NCBI RefSeq assembly: GCF_028714215.1
Contig: NZ_JAQTMS010000012.1
Coordinates: 1 to 64,000 of the forward strand
Reading direction: 5' to 3'
From: Rhodoferax sp.
GTDB lineage: Bacteria; Pseudomonadota; Gammaproteobacteria; Burkholderiales; Burkholderiaceae_C
DNA length: 64,000 nucleotides
Shown here: piece after piece, positions 28,175 through 35,530 of the stretch
How the letters are laid out: every line of letters starts with the position of its first letter
Numbering within the stretch: position 1 is the first letter of the stretch
Notes under the pieces: generated by a model
The model's database searches: none
Told to the model about the DNA's origin: nothing
The model's input: the letters and a program-made list of their open reading frames with translations, nothing else
Position numbers and translations under genes: made by a program

Positions 28175-29370
28175 CCCGAGCAGCAAAAAACCTTCTGGTC
28201 CTGGATGGCAGCGAAGTCAAGCTCAGACTTCAAGCCGAGCGCGTCGAGTCAAAAACGGCGGTCCATGTCGATTGGGTTCGTTTCACCGTGAGGCGCAAGT
28301 TCTCGCCAGCTCCTTCCATTGAAAACCTGTTCCCTCTGAGAGCGCATGCGGAGTCGGGCCTTTGGGATGAGGTGGCACGGGGCCAGCGCATGGCGCAAAT
28401 CTTGGCTGAGTTGCCGAATGACGAATTCGCGGTGAGTACTCAAGCTTTTGAGCTTGGATGCGAAGTGGGTGCGGCTCTCGGGCCTGACTTCGCGGTCAAC
28501 AATGAACGCAAAAAAGGTCATGACTTCTACCGTTTCCGGTGGGCCATCGAGCGCAACGGGACAGAGTGCGGCTGGATCGGCTTCCTGGCGTCTGGTGATT
28601 CACCGCGCCAGCAAAGCCAAAGCTCGACCATTCACTGCAATCTGTTCGGCGCTGCCTGCACATTTGCGGCCAGCGGCTGGCGTGATCGCCTGGCCGACAT
28701 TGTGGATGCGCGAAACGGTGATCTAACGCGGTGCGACCTGGCGCTGGACTTCTTCGACGGGTTGCCGGGTGGCATTGAATCGATCCTTGAAGATTACAAG
28801 GCGGGCCGGTGCGATGTTGGCGGCAAGCGTCTGAAATCGAACATGGTAGGTCGCTGGCCCGAAGGCATCGAGCGCTCCTTGTATTTCGGCTCCAAGGAAG
28901 CCGGAAAGCAGACCAACTGCTACGAAAAAGGACACCAGCTTTTCGGGCCAGAGTCCGGCTCCGAGTGGCTCCGCGTTGAGCTTCGCTACGGGAACAAGCT
29001 GCGCGAGTTGAGCACACGGATGCTGCGCCATCCTGCCGATTTCTTCGCGGGCGCTTCGGCGTGGCATGCCTCCATCCTGGCGAAAGCCGACCAACTGGCT
29101 ATCCCTGAAAAAGTCAAATGTACGGGGCGTCTGGCGCTTGAAACCGTTGAGGCCGAGTGCACCCGCAATTTGCGCTGGCTTGTTCAGACGGCGGCGGCAT
29201 CGGTGGCCGTGGCTGTCGAGTATTTGGGCGTTGACGATCTGTGGCAAGTCATCGGAAATTCACGCAAGCCTGGTCGGCTTCAAAAGTTCAGTGCATCGGA
29301 AATTCAAAAGGCATTTACAGGTGCCTTTCATCGTGTTTCATCGGTTGAAAGCTCCCCGGCTTTCGCTTAA
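28171..29370 (+). CDS. Phage replication initiator, Rep_trans / RstA-like
   Basis: 399 residues. Features of the replication initiation factor family: HVDWVRFTVRR near residue 32, IHCNLFGAACTF near 158, LTRCDLALDFFDG near 186-197, NCYEKGHQLFG near 250 and WLRVELRYGNK near 266. It would nick the double-stranded form and start rolling-circle synthesis. It is the first large gene of the rightward operon, overlapping the upstream hypothetical by 4 bp and followed at 29 bp by the ssDNA-binding-like gene, as in CTX-type phages (RstA then RstB-like). Confidence 0.85.
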   Translation: MTRAAKNLLVLDGSEVKLRLQAERVESKTAVHVDWVRFTVRRKFSPAPSIENLFPLRAHAESGLWDEVARGQRMAQILAELPNDEFAVSTQAFELGCEVGAALGPDFAVNNERKKGHDFYRFRWAIERNGTECGWIGFLASGDSPRQQSQSSTIHCNLFGAACTFAASGWRDRLADIVDARNGDLTRCDLALDFFDGLPGGIESILEDYKAGRCDVGGKRLKSNMVGRWPEGIERSLYFGSKEAGKQTNCYEKGHQLFGPESGSEWLRVELRYGNKLRELSTRMLRHPADFFAGASAWHASILAKADQLAIPEKVKCTGRLALETVEAECTRNLRWLVQTAAASVAVAVEYLGVDDLWQVIGNSRKPGRLQKFSASEIQKAFTGAFHRVSSVESSPAFA

Positions 29371-29399
29371 CCGTCAACAAGGGGAAGAGGAAAAATATC

Positions 29400-29738
29400 A
29401 TGCGAATGCAAAACGAAGCGGTCATTCACGCGATCAAGGAATCGGTCGGGTCATTTGAAGGCAAAGCCTTCTCAAGCACCACGTTCCATCTCGAAGTCGA
29501 TCTGAAAGACAACGGCGCGGGCCGGTCCATTGGCTGTGTAACGCGGCCTTTCAAGTTCGGTGACGCCTCAGAGTTTGACAAGTGGGTCCACCTGGGCAAA
29601 TCGCTTCCGATCAAGGCGACGGCGTTCTTCGATGTCGAAGCGATCAAGGAAGTACAGGGCGGCTCCGGCGTCAAGCTCACGCTTGTTGACATTAAGCCTC
29701 TTGAAACGGTTCGTCCTGGGGCTGCCAAGGGCGGCTAA
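29400..29738 (+). CDS. Probable phage single-stranded DNA-binding protein (pV-like)
   Basis: 112 residues with GGGGAAGAGGAA upstream of the ATG. The pattern of short beta strands (KAFSSTTFHLEVDLKD, SIGCVTRPFKFG, PIKATAFFDVEAIKE, VKLTLVDIKPLE), the size and the position right after Rep fit the inovirus pV role of coating ssDNA before packaging. I do not recognise a specific family signature, so this rests on position, size and fold impression. Confidence 0.6.
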   Translation: MRMQNEAVIHAIKESVGSFEGKAFSSTTFHLEVDLKDNGAGRSIGCVTRPFKFGDASEFDKWVHLGKSLPIKATAFFDVEAIKEVQGGSGVKLTLVDIKPLETVRPGAAKGG

Positions 29739-29741
29739 ATC

Positions 29742-29978
29742 ATGCGCCTGCTGATTCAATCCAAGGCAACGGGCCTGTTCCTGTGCCCTTCCCTTACAGG
29801 CGGGGAACCTGAATGGGTGGCTGACTTGCGCGAAGCCGGTGGCGGTGTCGTCTCGGATGTTGAAACGGCATTTCAGCTTGTTACCGACAACTGCGAAGCC
29901 GATGACCAGCCCGTGCTGATTGACCTGGATCGGCTTGGCACGGGAAACGACTACCCGGTGACCGGGGTTTCATCATGA
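29742..29978 (+). CDS. Hypothetical phage protein
   Basis: 78 residues, starting 3 bases after the previous stop and overlapping the next gene by 4 bp (ATGA). Acidic and soluble-looking; it starts MRLLIQSKATGLFLC and contains a VETAFQLVTDNCEADDQPVLIDLDRLG stretch. Small proteins of this type are common between the ssDNA-binding and coat genes of Ralstonia-type inoviruses. No function assigned. Confidence 0.6.
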   Translation: MRLLIQSKATGLFLCPSLTGGEPEWVADLREAGGGVVSDVETAFQLVTDNCEADDQPVLIDLDRLGTGNDYPVTGVSS

Positions 29979-30325
29979 TCTGCGCCAGCTCCTGGTCGAT
30001 GTTCTACACGGTACCGCAGTCTGTCATAACGGGCTCGCCTCGCCTGTTCACTCGCGGCGGTGGACCTTACACCGAAGGGGTGGACTACCTCTTGAAGATT
30101 ACCGACGTGGGCGCGGGGGTTGACTGCCCTGCCGGGTCCTACGTCTTGATCACGGCAACGGACTGGAACGCAGTAAATCAGCCCTCGCCGTTCAATTTGG
30201 ACATGGCGAGCGGCGGCCTTATTGCCGGTGCCGTGTTGAGCGTGTGGGCTCTGGGGTTTGGTTTCAGGATGCTGATTCGGGCTTTGAATATCGGCGATGT
30301 TGCGGAGGTCGAGCGGGAGGCTTAA
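29975..30325 (+). CDS. Phage membrane protein, possible minor coat component
   Basis: 116 residues. A polar N-terminal part with YTEGVDYLLKITDVG and two cysteines is followed by one C-terminal membrane segment (MASGGLIAGAVLSVWALGFGFRMLIRAL) and a short charged tail. This orientation and its position just ahead of the major coat gene fit a minor virion or assembly protein. No domain recognised. Confidence 0.6.
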   Translation: MICASSWSMFYTVPQSVITGSPRLFTRGGGPYTEGVDYLLKITDVGAGVDCPAGSYVLITATDWNAVNQPSPFNLDMASGGLIAGAVLSVWALGFGFRMLIRALNIGDVAEVEREA

Positions 30326-30328
30326 AGC

Positions 30329-30370
30329 GTAGCGGTTAGCGGGTCAACGTCGAGAGATGCCATCCGCTAC
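30329..30370. repeat. Inverted repeat upstream of the major coat gene
   Basis: GTAGCGG (30329-30335) and CCGCTAC (30364-30370) with a 28-base loop, in the 81-bp gap before pVIII. It might mark a processing or termination site that allows high coat expression. Also present at 38063-38104 in copy 2. Confidence 0.35.
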
Positions 30371-30406
30371 CCGGTGCACTTTCGCACTGTTTGAAGGAGT
30401 TTTATT

Positions 30407-30613
30407 GTGAAAAAGATTCTGGGTTCTCTCGCTTTTGGCGCGGCGTCTCTGCTTGGCGCTCCCGCGTTTGCCGTTGGTACGGCGATCGACGTTACCGGTC
30501 CGGTGGCGGACATCACCGCTCAACTGGCACCGGTGGGCCTGGTCGGCGGTGCCGTCTTGGGCGTGTTCGTGGCGGTCAAAGCCTATCACTGGGTCCGTCG
30601 CGCTCTGTCTTGA
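30407..30613 (+). CDS. Major coat protein (pVIII-like)
   Basis: 68 residues with a GTG start and GAAGGAG 7 bases upstream. A signal peptide (KKILGSLAFGAASLLGAPAFA) would be cut after residue 22. The mature 46-residue chain has an amphipathic N-terminal part, a membrane segment (LVGGAVLGVFVAVKAYHWV) and a basic end (RRALS), which is the classic pVIII design: about 50 residues with a positive C-terminus facing the DNA. A GTAGCGG/CCGCTAC inverted repeat lies just upstream (30329-30370). Confidence 0.88.
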   Translation: MKKILGSLAFGAASLLGAPAFAVGTAIDVTGPVADITAQLAPVGLVGGAVLGVFVAVKAYHWVRRALS

Positions 30614-30681
30614 TCCGTGTTGATCCTGTTGGGGCTCGGCCACAAGCTTGGCTCCAATGGAATCTACAAGGGGATTCAGTC

Positions 30682-30741
30682 ATGGGCGTTTACATCATCA
30701 TTGCGATATTGGGGGCGGCATGGCTTATTTTCACCGCCTGA
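30682..30741 (+). CDS. 19-residue hydrophobic phage peptide (pVII/pIX-like)
   Basis: Encodes MGVYIIIAILGAAWLIFTA. AAGGGGATT lies 10 bases upstream, and the last 22 bases overlap the start of the pIII-like gene in another frame. Tiny single-membrane peptides at this position, between pVIII and pIII, are the pVII/pIX tip proteins of Ff phages (about 30 residues). At 19 residues it would be among the smallest. Assignment is by position, ribosome binding site and hydrophobicity. Confidence 0.6.
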   Translation: MGVYIIIAILGAAWLIFTA

Positions 30742-32747
30742 TTTTCTTTGGTTTCTGGACTTTGGCGTGCTTGCTTCCTGCGGAGAGTCATGCGATTGTT
30801 CCTCAAGCTACCGCATATGAATATAACGCTCACGGCAATATCGCTTGTGTTGCTCCTACCATGCGGGGTTCCATAGATTGTGCGTATGCAGGTGCTAGCG
30901 TCCCTGTCGCTAACTGCACCGATACCAGTTGCCAGATTTATGTCGGCTTCTGGTTGACCGTGACGCCGACTTTCATTACTTATTTAGCTTGCCCTGCGAA
31001 TAGCAGCCAGTCCGGCACCGGTTGCGCTTGCACGTCTCCTTACGTTGAAGATGCTACTCATACGTCGTGCATTGCCGCTCCGCTTCCCTGTCCTGTCGGC
31101 AACGCTGTCACGGCCACTATTGGACTGGGTTGGTTCAAGGACGGCGGTTCCCTGATTCCAATCTATGAGGCGGCGAAGCAATCTATTTGTGTTCAGAATG
31201 GCTCTAGTGTTTGCGCCGCCTATGTGAATTTGCAGCTTGCTTATCCTGGCGAGAAAGCGAATGGCTACGTCTCGGTTACGGGTCAAGTCGGCGGTACTCT
31301 CTCGGGTGCGACCTGTACCGGGCCTGTGACGCCTGCGACGGTTACCAGTCCGGCACCTGCCTGCGATGGCAAGCTGGGCAATTTGAACGGCGTGACGGTC
31401 TGCATTCCTAATGAGTCTGCGGCTGCAAAAGAGGCTCGGGCGCAATCTGCGGCTTCGGCGGCGGCTGCGACGGCATCCGCTGACGCTACGGCATCCGGTG
31501 CGATTCCAGCGGTTGCTTCCGCTGCTGCTGCCGCTGCGGGTTCGGCTGCTGGCTCCACCGTGCGGTCTGGTGGAACATCGGCGGCGGCTGCTGCTGCCGG
31601 GAAGGCGGCGGGTGACGCTGTGGTGGCAGGGGGTTCCTCCGCAAGTGCTATAGCGGCGTCGGCGGGGTCTGCTGCTGGTGCTGCTTCTGCGGCTGCGGCT
31701 TCGTCTGCTGGTCTTTCTCCGGCGGTGGTGCAGGCTGCTTCTGACGCGGCCAAGGTTGCCGCCTCTACCGCTGCTTTGCAAGCGGCTTCGTCGGGTAGTT
31801 CAGTCGCTGATTCTTTTGCTGCTGGTTTAGCTGCCGGGTTGTCTGCTGGTGCGGCGGCGTCTCAGGCTGCGGGTGCGGCTGCTGCCAAGGCGATGGCCGA
31901 TGCTTTGGCAGCTGGCAAAACGGCGGCTGAACAAGCGGCGGCGGGTGCTGCTGCGGCTGCTGCGGCTGCTGCTGCCAATGCGGCCAATGTGGCGGCTGTG
32001 AAGGCTGCGGGGGATGCTGCCCTGGCCCAGGCTATCGCTGCCGGTCAAAATGCTGCCCAGCAGGCTGCGGCTGTCCTGGCTGCCCAACAAGCGGCGGCGG
32101 CGTCTGCTTCGGCTGCTGCAAGACAAGCGGCTGAGGCTGCGGCCCAGGCTGCGGGGAAGAACGCGGCGGCGATAGCGGCGGCTGGCGAGGCGGCTGCTGC
32201 GGCGGCTGCTGCTGCTCTCAAGGCTTCCAACGATGCGTTGAATAAGGCGCTCGACGCTCTGGCCGCTGAGGCTGCGAAAAAGGCGGAAAAGCCGCCTAAC
32301 CCTCTGGACGAGTTTTGCGCCAACAATCCCGGCTCTCCGATGTGTAAAGAGTCCGTCGATTCCAAGTTCACGGCGGCTTGTGGCGCACCTCCTACTTGTG
32401 AGGGTGACGCTGTAGCTTGTGCTATCGCAGCAGCCACATTTGATCAGGATTGCATCTTCAAACAGGAGTCTGATGAGTCGCGGCTTTATGGGTCAAAGAA
32501 GGCGTTGTCAGGGAACCAGACCGGGGGGCTTCCTGGTAATGAGACAGTGGCTATCGGGTCGTCTTCGTTCTCGACTGTTGACGTTGTCGGCGGTGGTTCT
32601 ACTGGCTTGGCGGATCTGACTATTTCGATTTTGAGCCGGTCTGTGACGTTGCCTTTGTCTCAGGTGAATTCGTTGCTCGCTGGCCTCGGCAATTTGCTGA
32701 TGGCCGTTACTTTCCTTCTCTGTGCTCGTATCGTTGCAAGGGGTTAA
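30720..32747 (+). CDS. Adsorption protein (pIII-like) with a very long alanine-rich linker
   Basis: 675 residues from ATG 30720 (MAYFHRLIFFGF...), chosen because it begins a clear signal peptide ending ESHA; the upstream in-frame ATG gives no signal. Residues about 26-230 form a cysteine-rich domain. About 232-525 is an almost continuous alanine/serine-rich stretch. A second cysteine-containing domain follows (FCANNPGSPMC, ACGAPPTCEGDAVAC), and a C-terminal membrane anchor (NSLLAGLGNLLMAVTFLLCARIV) ends it. This N-domain, linker, C-domain, anchor order is that of pIII, which binds the host receptor and caps the virion. Confidence 0.8.
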   Translation: MAYFHRLIFFGFWTLACLLPAESHAIVPQATAYEYNAHGNIACVAPTMRGSIDCAYAGASVPVANCTDTSCQIYVGFWLTVTPTFITYLACPANSSQSGTGCACTSPYVEDATHTSCIAAPLPCPVGNAVTATIGLGWFKDGGSLIPIYEAAKQSICVQNGSSVCAAYVNLQLAYPGEKANGYVSVTGQVGGTLSGATCTGPVTPATVTSPAPACDGKLGNLNGVTVCIPNESAAAKEARAQSAASAAAATASADATASGAIPAVASAAAAAAGSAAGSTVRSGGTSAAAAAAGKAAGDAVVAGGSSASAIAASAGSAAGAASAAAASSAGLSPAVVQAASDAAKVAASTAALQAASSGSSVADSFAAGLAAGLSAGAAASQAAGAAAAKAMADALAAGKTAAEQAAAGAAAAAAAAAANAANVAAVKAAGDAALAQAIAAGQNAAQQAAAVLAAQQAAAASASAAARQAAEAAAQAAGKNAAAIAAAGEAAAAAAAAALKASNDALNKALDALAAEAAKKAEKPPNPLDEFCANNPGSPMCKESVDSKFTAACGAPPTCEGDAVACAIAAATFDQDCIFKQESDESRLYGSKKALSGNQTGGLPGNETVAIGSSSFSTVDVVGGGSTGLADLTISILSRSVTLPLSQVNSLLAGLGNLLMAVTFLLCARIVARG

Positions 32748-32749
32748 AA

Positions 32750-33049
32750 ATGCCTGTTTTTGTTGCTGCTTTGCTCGGTGGCCTTTACAACATCGCCGGG
32801 ACGCTCGCCGGTCAAGTTTTGATTGGCTTGGGCATTTCCGTCGTCACATATAGCGGTGTTTCCGCCACTATGGATTTTTTGATGTCGGGCGCGGTGAGTG
32901 CGTTCGGTTCCTTGCCTGCGAATGTGACCGCTTTATTCGGTTTGTTGAAGATCGGCCCTTGCATCAGCATGGTGTTTTCCGCGATGGCCGTTCGCGCCTC
33001 TTTGAGCGGTCTTACGAGTGGCAGCATGAAACGGTGGGTCATGAAATGA
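32750..33049 (+). CDS. Minor coat protein pVI-like (DUF2523)
   Basis: 99 residues, 2 bases after the pIII-like gene. Three hydrophobic segments (FVAALLGGLYNIAGTLAG, VLIGLGISVVTYSGV, ALFGLLKIGPCISMVFSAMAVRAS) and a basic end (MKRWVMK), matching DUF2523, the pVI family of inoviruses that caps the virion with pIII. The stop overlaps the pI start by 4 bp. Confidence 0.82.
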   Translation: MPVFVAALLGGLYNIAGTLAGQVLIGLGISVVTYSGVSATMDFLMSGAVSAFGSLPANVTALFGLLKIGPCISMVFSAMAVRASLSGLTSGSMKRWVMK

Positions 33050-34110
33050 TCTACCTTCGGACGGGGGCGAACGGCTCCGGTAAAACGCTCCTAACCCTGC
33101 GTGATGTTCGGGAAAAGTCCATCAAGGAATCGCGGCCTGTCTATCACAACGGGCGCTTTCAACTTACGGCCGATTTCGACTGGAAAAAGATCGATATAAA
33201 GGACTGGCAGAGTGTCCCTGACGGTGCGATTTTCCTGGTGGATGAGTGTCACAACGATTTCCCTATTCGCACGTCGAGGGAAGCTGTCCCGGAATATGTG
33301 CGGATGCTGGCCGAACATCGCGTTCGCGGTTTCGACTTCTTCATGATCACGCAGCATCCTTTGAACATGGATGCATTCGTTCGTCGTTTGATCGGCGCGC
33401 CTGGCTGGCACCAGCACTTGAAGCGGGCCAGCGGTGGGCCTTTGGTGTCTGTGCTTGAGTGGCCGTCTGTGAATGAGGTTTGCCAGAAAGCGGGTAGTGG
33501 CGCTTCCGGTTCCGTGTCAATGGTTCCGTTTCCGACAGAGGTTTATAACTGGTACAAGTCCACCTCCTTGGACACCGCAAAGATCAGGATTCCGTTTCAG
33601 TTGAAGGTGTTTGTCGGGGCGTTGTTACTCGTGCCGGTGTTGATCTACTTTGCATACACCTCGTTCGTGGCAAACAAGGCCGGTTCTGCGAAAAGACCAA
33701 TTGCACCTGGCAGCGCGGCTACATCAGTTGTCACATCGGCTCGGCCTGGCGTTGATGCTCCTTTGCCTGGTCAGAAGCAGAGTCCTGCTGAATACCTGGC
33801 AACGTATAAGCCGCGCATCGAGGGCCTGGCCTATACGGCTCCGCGCTATGACGAACTGACCAAGCCGACCAGTGCGCCCTTTCCGGCTGGCTGCGTGCAA
33901 ATGGGTGAGCGGTGCAGTTGCTACACCGAGCAAGGAACCAAGATACCGACCACGGACATGCTATGCCGTCAGATAGCCAAGGATGGCTATTTCAAGGACT
34001 GGGGCGGTACAGGTAGCGGCGGGGCTCGCCAAGTCGTTCCTAACGGCCCTACAGCCTCGGCAATCCCCACTTTCCCGGCGACCGCTGCGCCTGGCTTGCC
34101 TCATTCCTGA
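33046..34110 (+). CDS. Phage assembly ATPase pI (Zot domain)
   Basis: 354 residues from ATG 33046 overlapping the pVI stop. Walker A GANGSGKT at residues 7-14, Walker B AIFLVDE at 61-67, then EHRVRGFDFFMITQHP, the Zot/pI hallmark. One membrane segment (VFVGALLLVPVLIYFAYTSF, about 188-207) separates the cytoplasmic ATPase from a periplasmic tail with CVQMGERCSCYTEQG. It drives virion extrusion. No own secretin gene is seen, so the phage probably uses a host secretin; PilQ is encoded nearby but that is only a thought. Confidence 0.92.
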   Translation: MIYLRTGANGSGKTLLTLRDVREKSIKESRPVYHNGRFQLTADFDWKKIDIKDWQSVPDGAIFLVDECHNDFPIRTSREAVPEYVRMLAEHRVRGFDFFMITQHPLNMDAFVRRLIGAPGWHQHLKRASGGPLVSVLEWPSVNEVCQKAGSGASGSVSMVPFPTEVYNWYKSTSLDTAKIRIPFQLKVFVGALLLVPVLIYFAYTSFVANKAGSAKRPIAPGSAATSVVTSARPGVDAPLPGQKQSPAEYLATYKPRIEGLAYTAPRYDELTKPTSAPFPAGCVQMGERCSCYTEQGTKIPTTDMLCRQIAKDGYFKDWGGTGSGGARQVVPNGPTASAIPTFPATAAPGLPHS

Positions 34111-34228
34111 TAAACAGCGGGGGTATGGGGGATTTCCCCCATGTAAGCGAAGCGGTGCGGTTTGATTGCTCAATCAAAAATAGCGTTTTCCTTGTAGACT
34201 GCCGCCTCAATAAAAACAGGGGGAATGG
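34111..34228. promoter_or_regulatory. Phage intergenic region with two perfect hairpins
   Basis: ATGGGGGATTTCCCCCAT (34125-34142) has an 8-bp stem; TTTGATTGCTCAATCAAA (34161-34178) has another 8-bp stem with a 2-base loop. CTTGTAGAC at 34191-34199 is identical to part of the third operator repeat, 30 bases before the recombinase start. This is the longest gap in the virion half, so it is a candidate for the packaging signal or an origin. AGGGGGA precedes the recombinase ATG. Confidence 0.5.
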
Positions 34229-34816
34229 ATGAGAAAAGTCGGTTACGCCCGTGTCTCTACAGTCGACCAGGACACGGCGCTTCAACTGGACGCACTGAAA
34301 AAAGCCGGCGTTTATAACGTTTTTCGTGAGGCCGGCTCCGGTGTTGGTCCGCGTCCTGAATTGCAGCGGGCTCTCGGCACACTGTGCGCCGGTGATGTGC
34401 TGGTGGTCTGGAAAATTGACCGTGTAGCCCGCAGTCTCGGCGATCTTCTCTCGATCTTGGCCAAGCTGAAATCGGCGGGTGCGGCGATTAGGTCATTGAC
34501 TGAACCAATCGACACATCAACTCCGATCGGGGAGTTCACATTTCAGATTTTGGGGGCTGTTGCTCAGCTTGAGCGCTCAATGATTCGTGAGCGGGTTATG
34601 GCTGGCCAGGCTGCTGCGAGGGCGAGGGGTAAACGATGGGGTGCACCACGTCAGATTGATCCTGATTCTGAGCGTGAGCTTGTCAAGATGTATTTATCAG
34701 ACAGCTACACAATTGATGAGCTTGCCGATATTTGGGGTGTGGGCTATGGCGTTGCTCGAGGGGCGATTCTGAGAGTGTGTAATCCACGCCATCAATACCT
34801 TTCGCGCCGTCGGTAA
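34229..34816 (+). CDS. Small serine recombinase, likely phage integrase
   Basis: 195 residues. Resolvase/invertase catalytic domain with YARVSTVDQ (nucleophile Ser10), KIDRVARSLGDLL and FQILGAVAQLERSMIRERVMAGQAAARARGKRWG, then a C-terminal HTH (YTIDELADIWGVGYGVARGAILRV). The gene ends 2 bases before the attP-type core, so integration does not alter it. Its last 120 bases are antisense to the regulator tail. A recombinase of this class acting as inovirus integrase is known in Ralstonia phage RSM1. Confidence 0.9.
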   Translation: MRKVGYARVSTVDQDTALQLDALKKAGVYNVFREAGSGVGPRPELQRALGTLCAGDVLVVWKIDRVARSLGDLLSILAKLKSAGAAIRSLTEPIDTSTPIGEFTFQILGAVAQLERSMIRERVMAGQAAARARGKRWGAPRQIDPDSERELVKMYLSDSYTIDELADIWGVGYGVARGAILRVCNPRHQYLSRRR

Positions 34817-35092
34817 GTACAGATTCCGCATGTTCTGACTTGCGTTTTTCCACTTGCGGACCATTCGTTCCTTACAGGCGCTTTCGCGCTCTGACTCAAG
34901 GGCGGCAATGACTATCCATTCCTTTGAGTCCTCGCCGATTTCCTCGGCGAGTGATCCTGCAATTGCGGGGCTCAGATTTCCTCGATCACGAGCTGTGTAA
35001 AGCGCCTGTCGTGACAGTCCTAATTTTCTTGTCCATTCAGATATCGACTTAATTTCAATCGCTTTCTCTAGCAGATTCATGGTCGTTTGCAT
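34697..35092 (-). CDS. Phage HTH regulator, full-length form (131 residues)
   Basis: The first 91 residues equal the copy-1 form. Reading then crosses the central junction and continues for 40 residues (YLPTARKVLMAWITHSQNRP... ending INCVAV) antisense to the end of the recombinase gene. The frame is therefore the one present in circular phage DNA. The extra tail has no recognisable domain and ends in small hydrophobic residues, which could act as a degradation signal; this is speculation. ATG 35092 has AAGGAGA upstream. Confidence 0.72.
   Translation of the reverse strand: MQTTMNLLEKAIEIKSISEWTRKLGLSRQALYTARDRGNLSPAIAGSLAEEIGEDSKEWIVIAALESERESACKERMVRKWKNASQNMRNLYLPTARKVLMAWITHSQNRPSSNAIAHTPNIGKLINCVAV
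34809..34834. other. Central junction between the two phage copies, equal to attP
   Basis: GTCGGTAAG, TACA and GATTCCGCATGTT: phage sequence on both sides, hence the attachment site of the circular phage. With about five more bases on the right it forms an imperfect dyad (GTC...GAC ends), as expected for a recombinase dimer site. Confidence 0.85.
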
Positions 35093-35225
35093 GGTCTAGG
35101 TCTCCTTGTGTTGCATAAAGTACACACGTTGTAGGCAGTTTATCAAATAATTTGCCTACATCTTGTGTAGAAGGTCTATATTTCAAATCGCCTACGTCTT
35201 GTAGACATTTGCAAAGGACGCTGTC
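35093..35225. promoter_or_regulatory. Phage control region, copy 2
   Basis: Same three operator-like repeats as copy 1, at 35124-35136, 35154-35170 and 35190-35206, with the same leftward and rightward promoter candidates. Here the leftward transcript makes the 131-residue regulator. Confidence 0.6.
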
Positions 35226-35281
35226 ATGTCTAAATCGTTCTCAGAGGCCGGATTTCAGGCGGACCGCAGAGCCATCAGCGG

Positions 35282-35503
35282 TCATTCTTTGGGTTGTAGG
35301 TCTTCGGTCTTCACCAGTATCCAGGTGAATCCTTTTGGTGCTTCTCCTGGCGGTGTTGGTCGTTGCTGTGGCGTTGCCCAATTTGCTAGGCGTTTTGCCT
35401 CTTGTTTTTCTTTGGGTCCCCAGATGTCCCAAGCTGCGCGAATTAGTCCTATTCCCGCTAGGACCACCAGCCCCCAGAACTCGAAAAGCGGAATTGTTTT
35501 CAT
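35282..35503 (-). CDS. Small phage membrane protein, copy 2
   Basis: Identical 73-residue protein to the copy-1 gene at 27548-27769, with the same AAGGAGG ribosome binding site. One membrane segment and a basic, proline-rich tail; function unknown. Confidence 0.65.
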   Translation of the reverse strand: MKTIPLFEFWGLVVLAGIGLIRAAWDIWGPKEKQEAKRLANWATPQQRPTPPGEAPKGFTWILVKTEDLQPKE

Positions 35504-35530
35504 CCGTCGTTCCTCCTTGGTGTGTGAATC

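Larger units (their letters stand above)
27084..34817 (+). mobile_element. Filamentous phage (inovirus) prophage, copy 1 of a tandem pair
   Basis: A 7734-bp unit repeated head to tail at 34818-42551. Gene order is regulator and membrane protein (minus), then hypothetical, Rep, ssDNA-binding-like, two small proteins, major coat, 19-residue peptide, pIII-like, pVI-like, pI/Zot and serine recombinase (plus). This is the usual replication-structure-assembly order of inoviruses. All protein translations in the two copies are identical. Integration by a resolvase-type serine recombinase is known from the Ralstonia filamentous phage RSM1, which this resembles in logic. Confidence 0.93.

Noticed and set aside
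30614-30681. Terminator after the major coat gene
   Set aside because: Only a 4-bp stem (GCCA/TGGC) is visible and no T run follows.
31283-31753. Alanine-rich and arginine-rich minus-strand frames within the pIII-like gene
   Set aside because: They arise from the GCN repeat read on the other strand (GCN gives alanine and arginine-like codons in shifted frames). No start signals.
31441-32290. CRISPR-like or tandem-repeat array
   Set aside because: The short repeats are alanine codons in a coding frame with no spacer structure.
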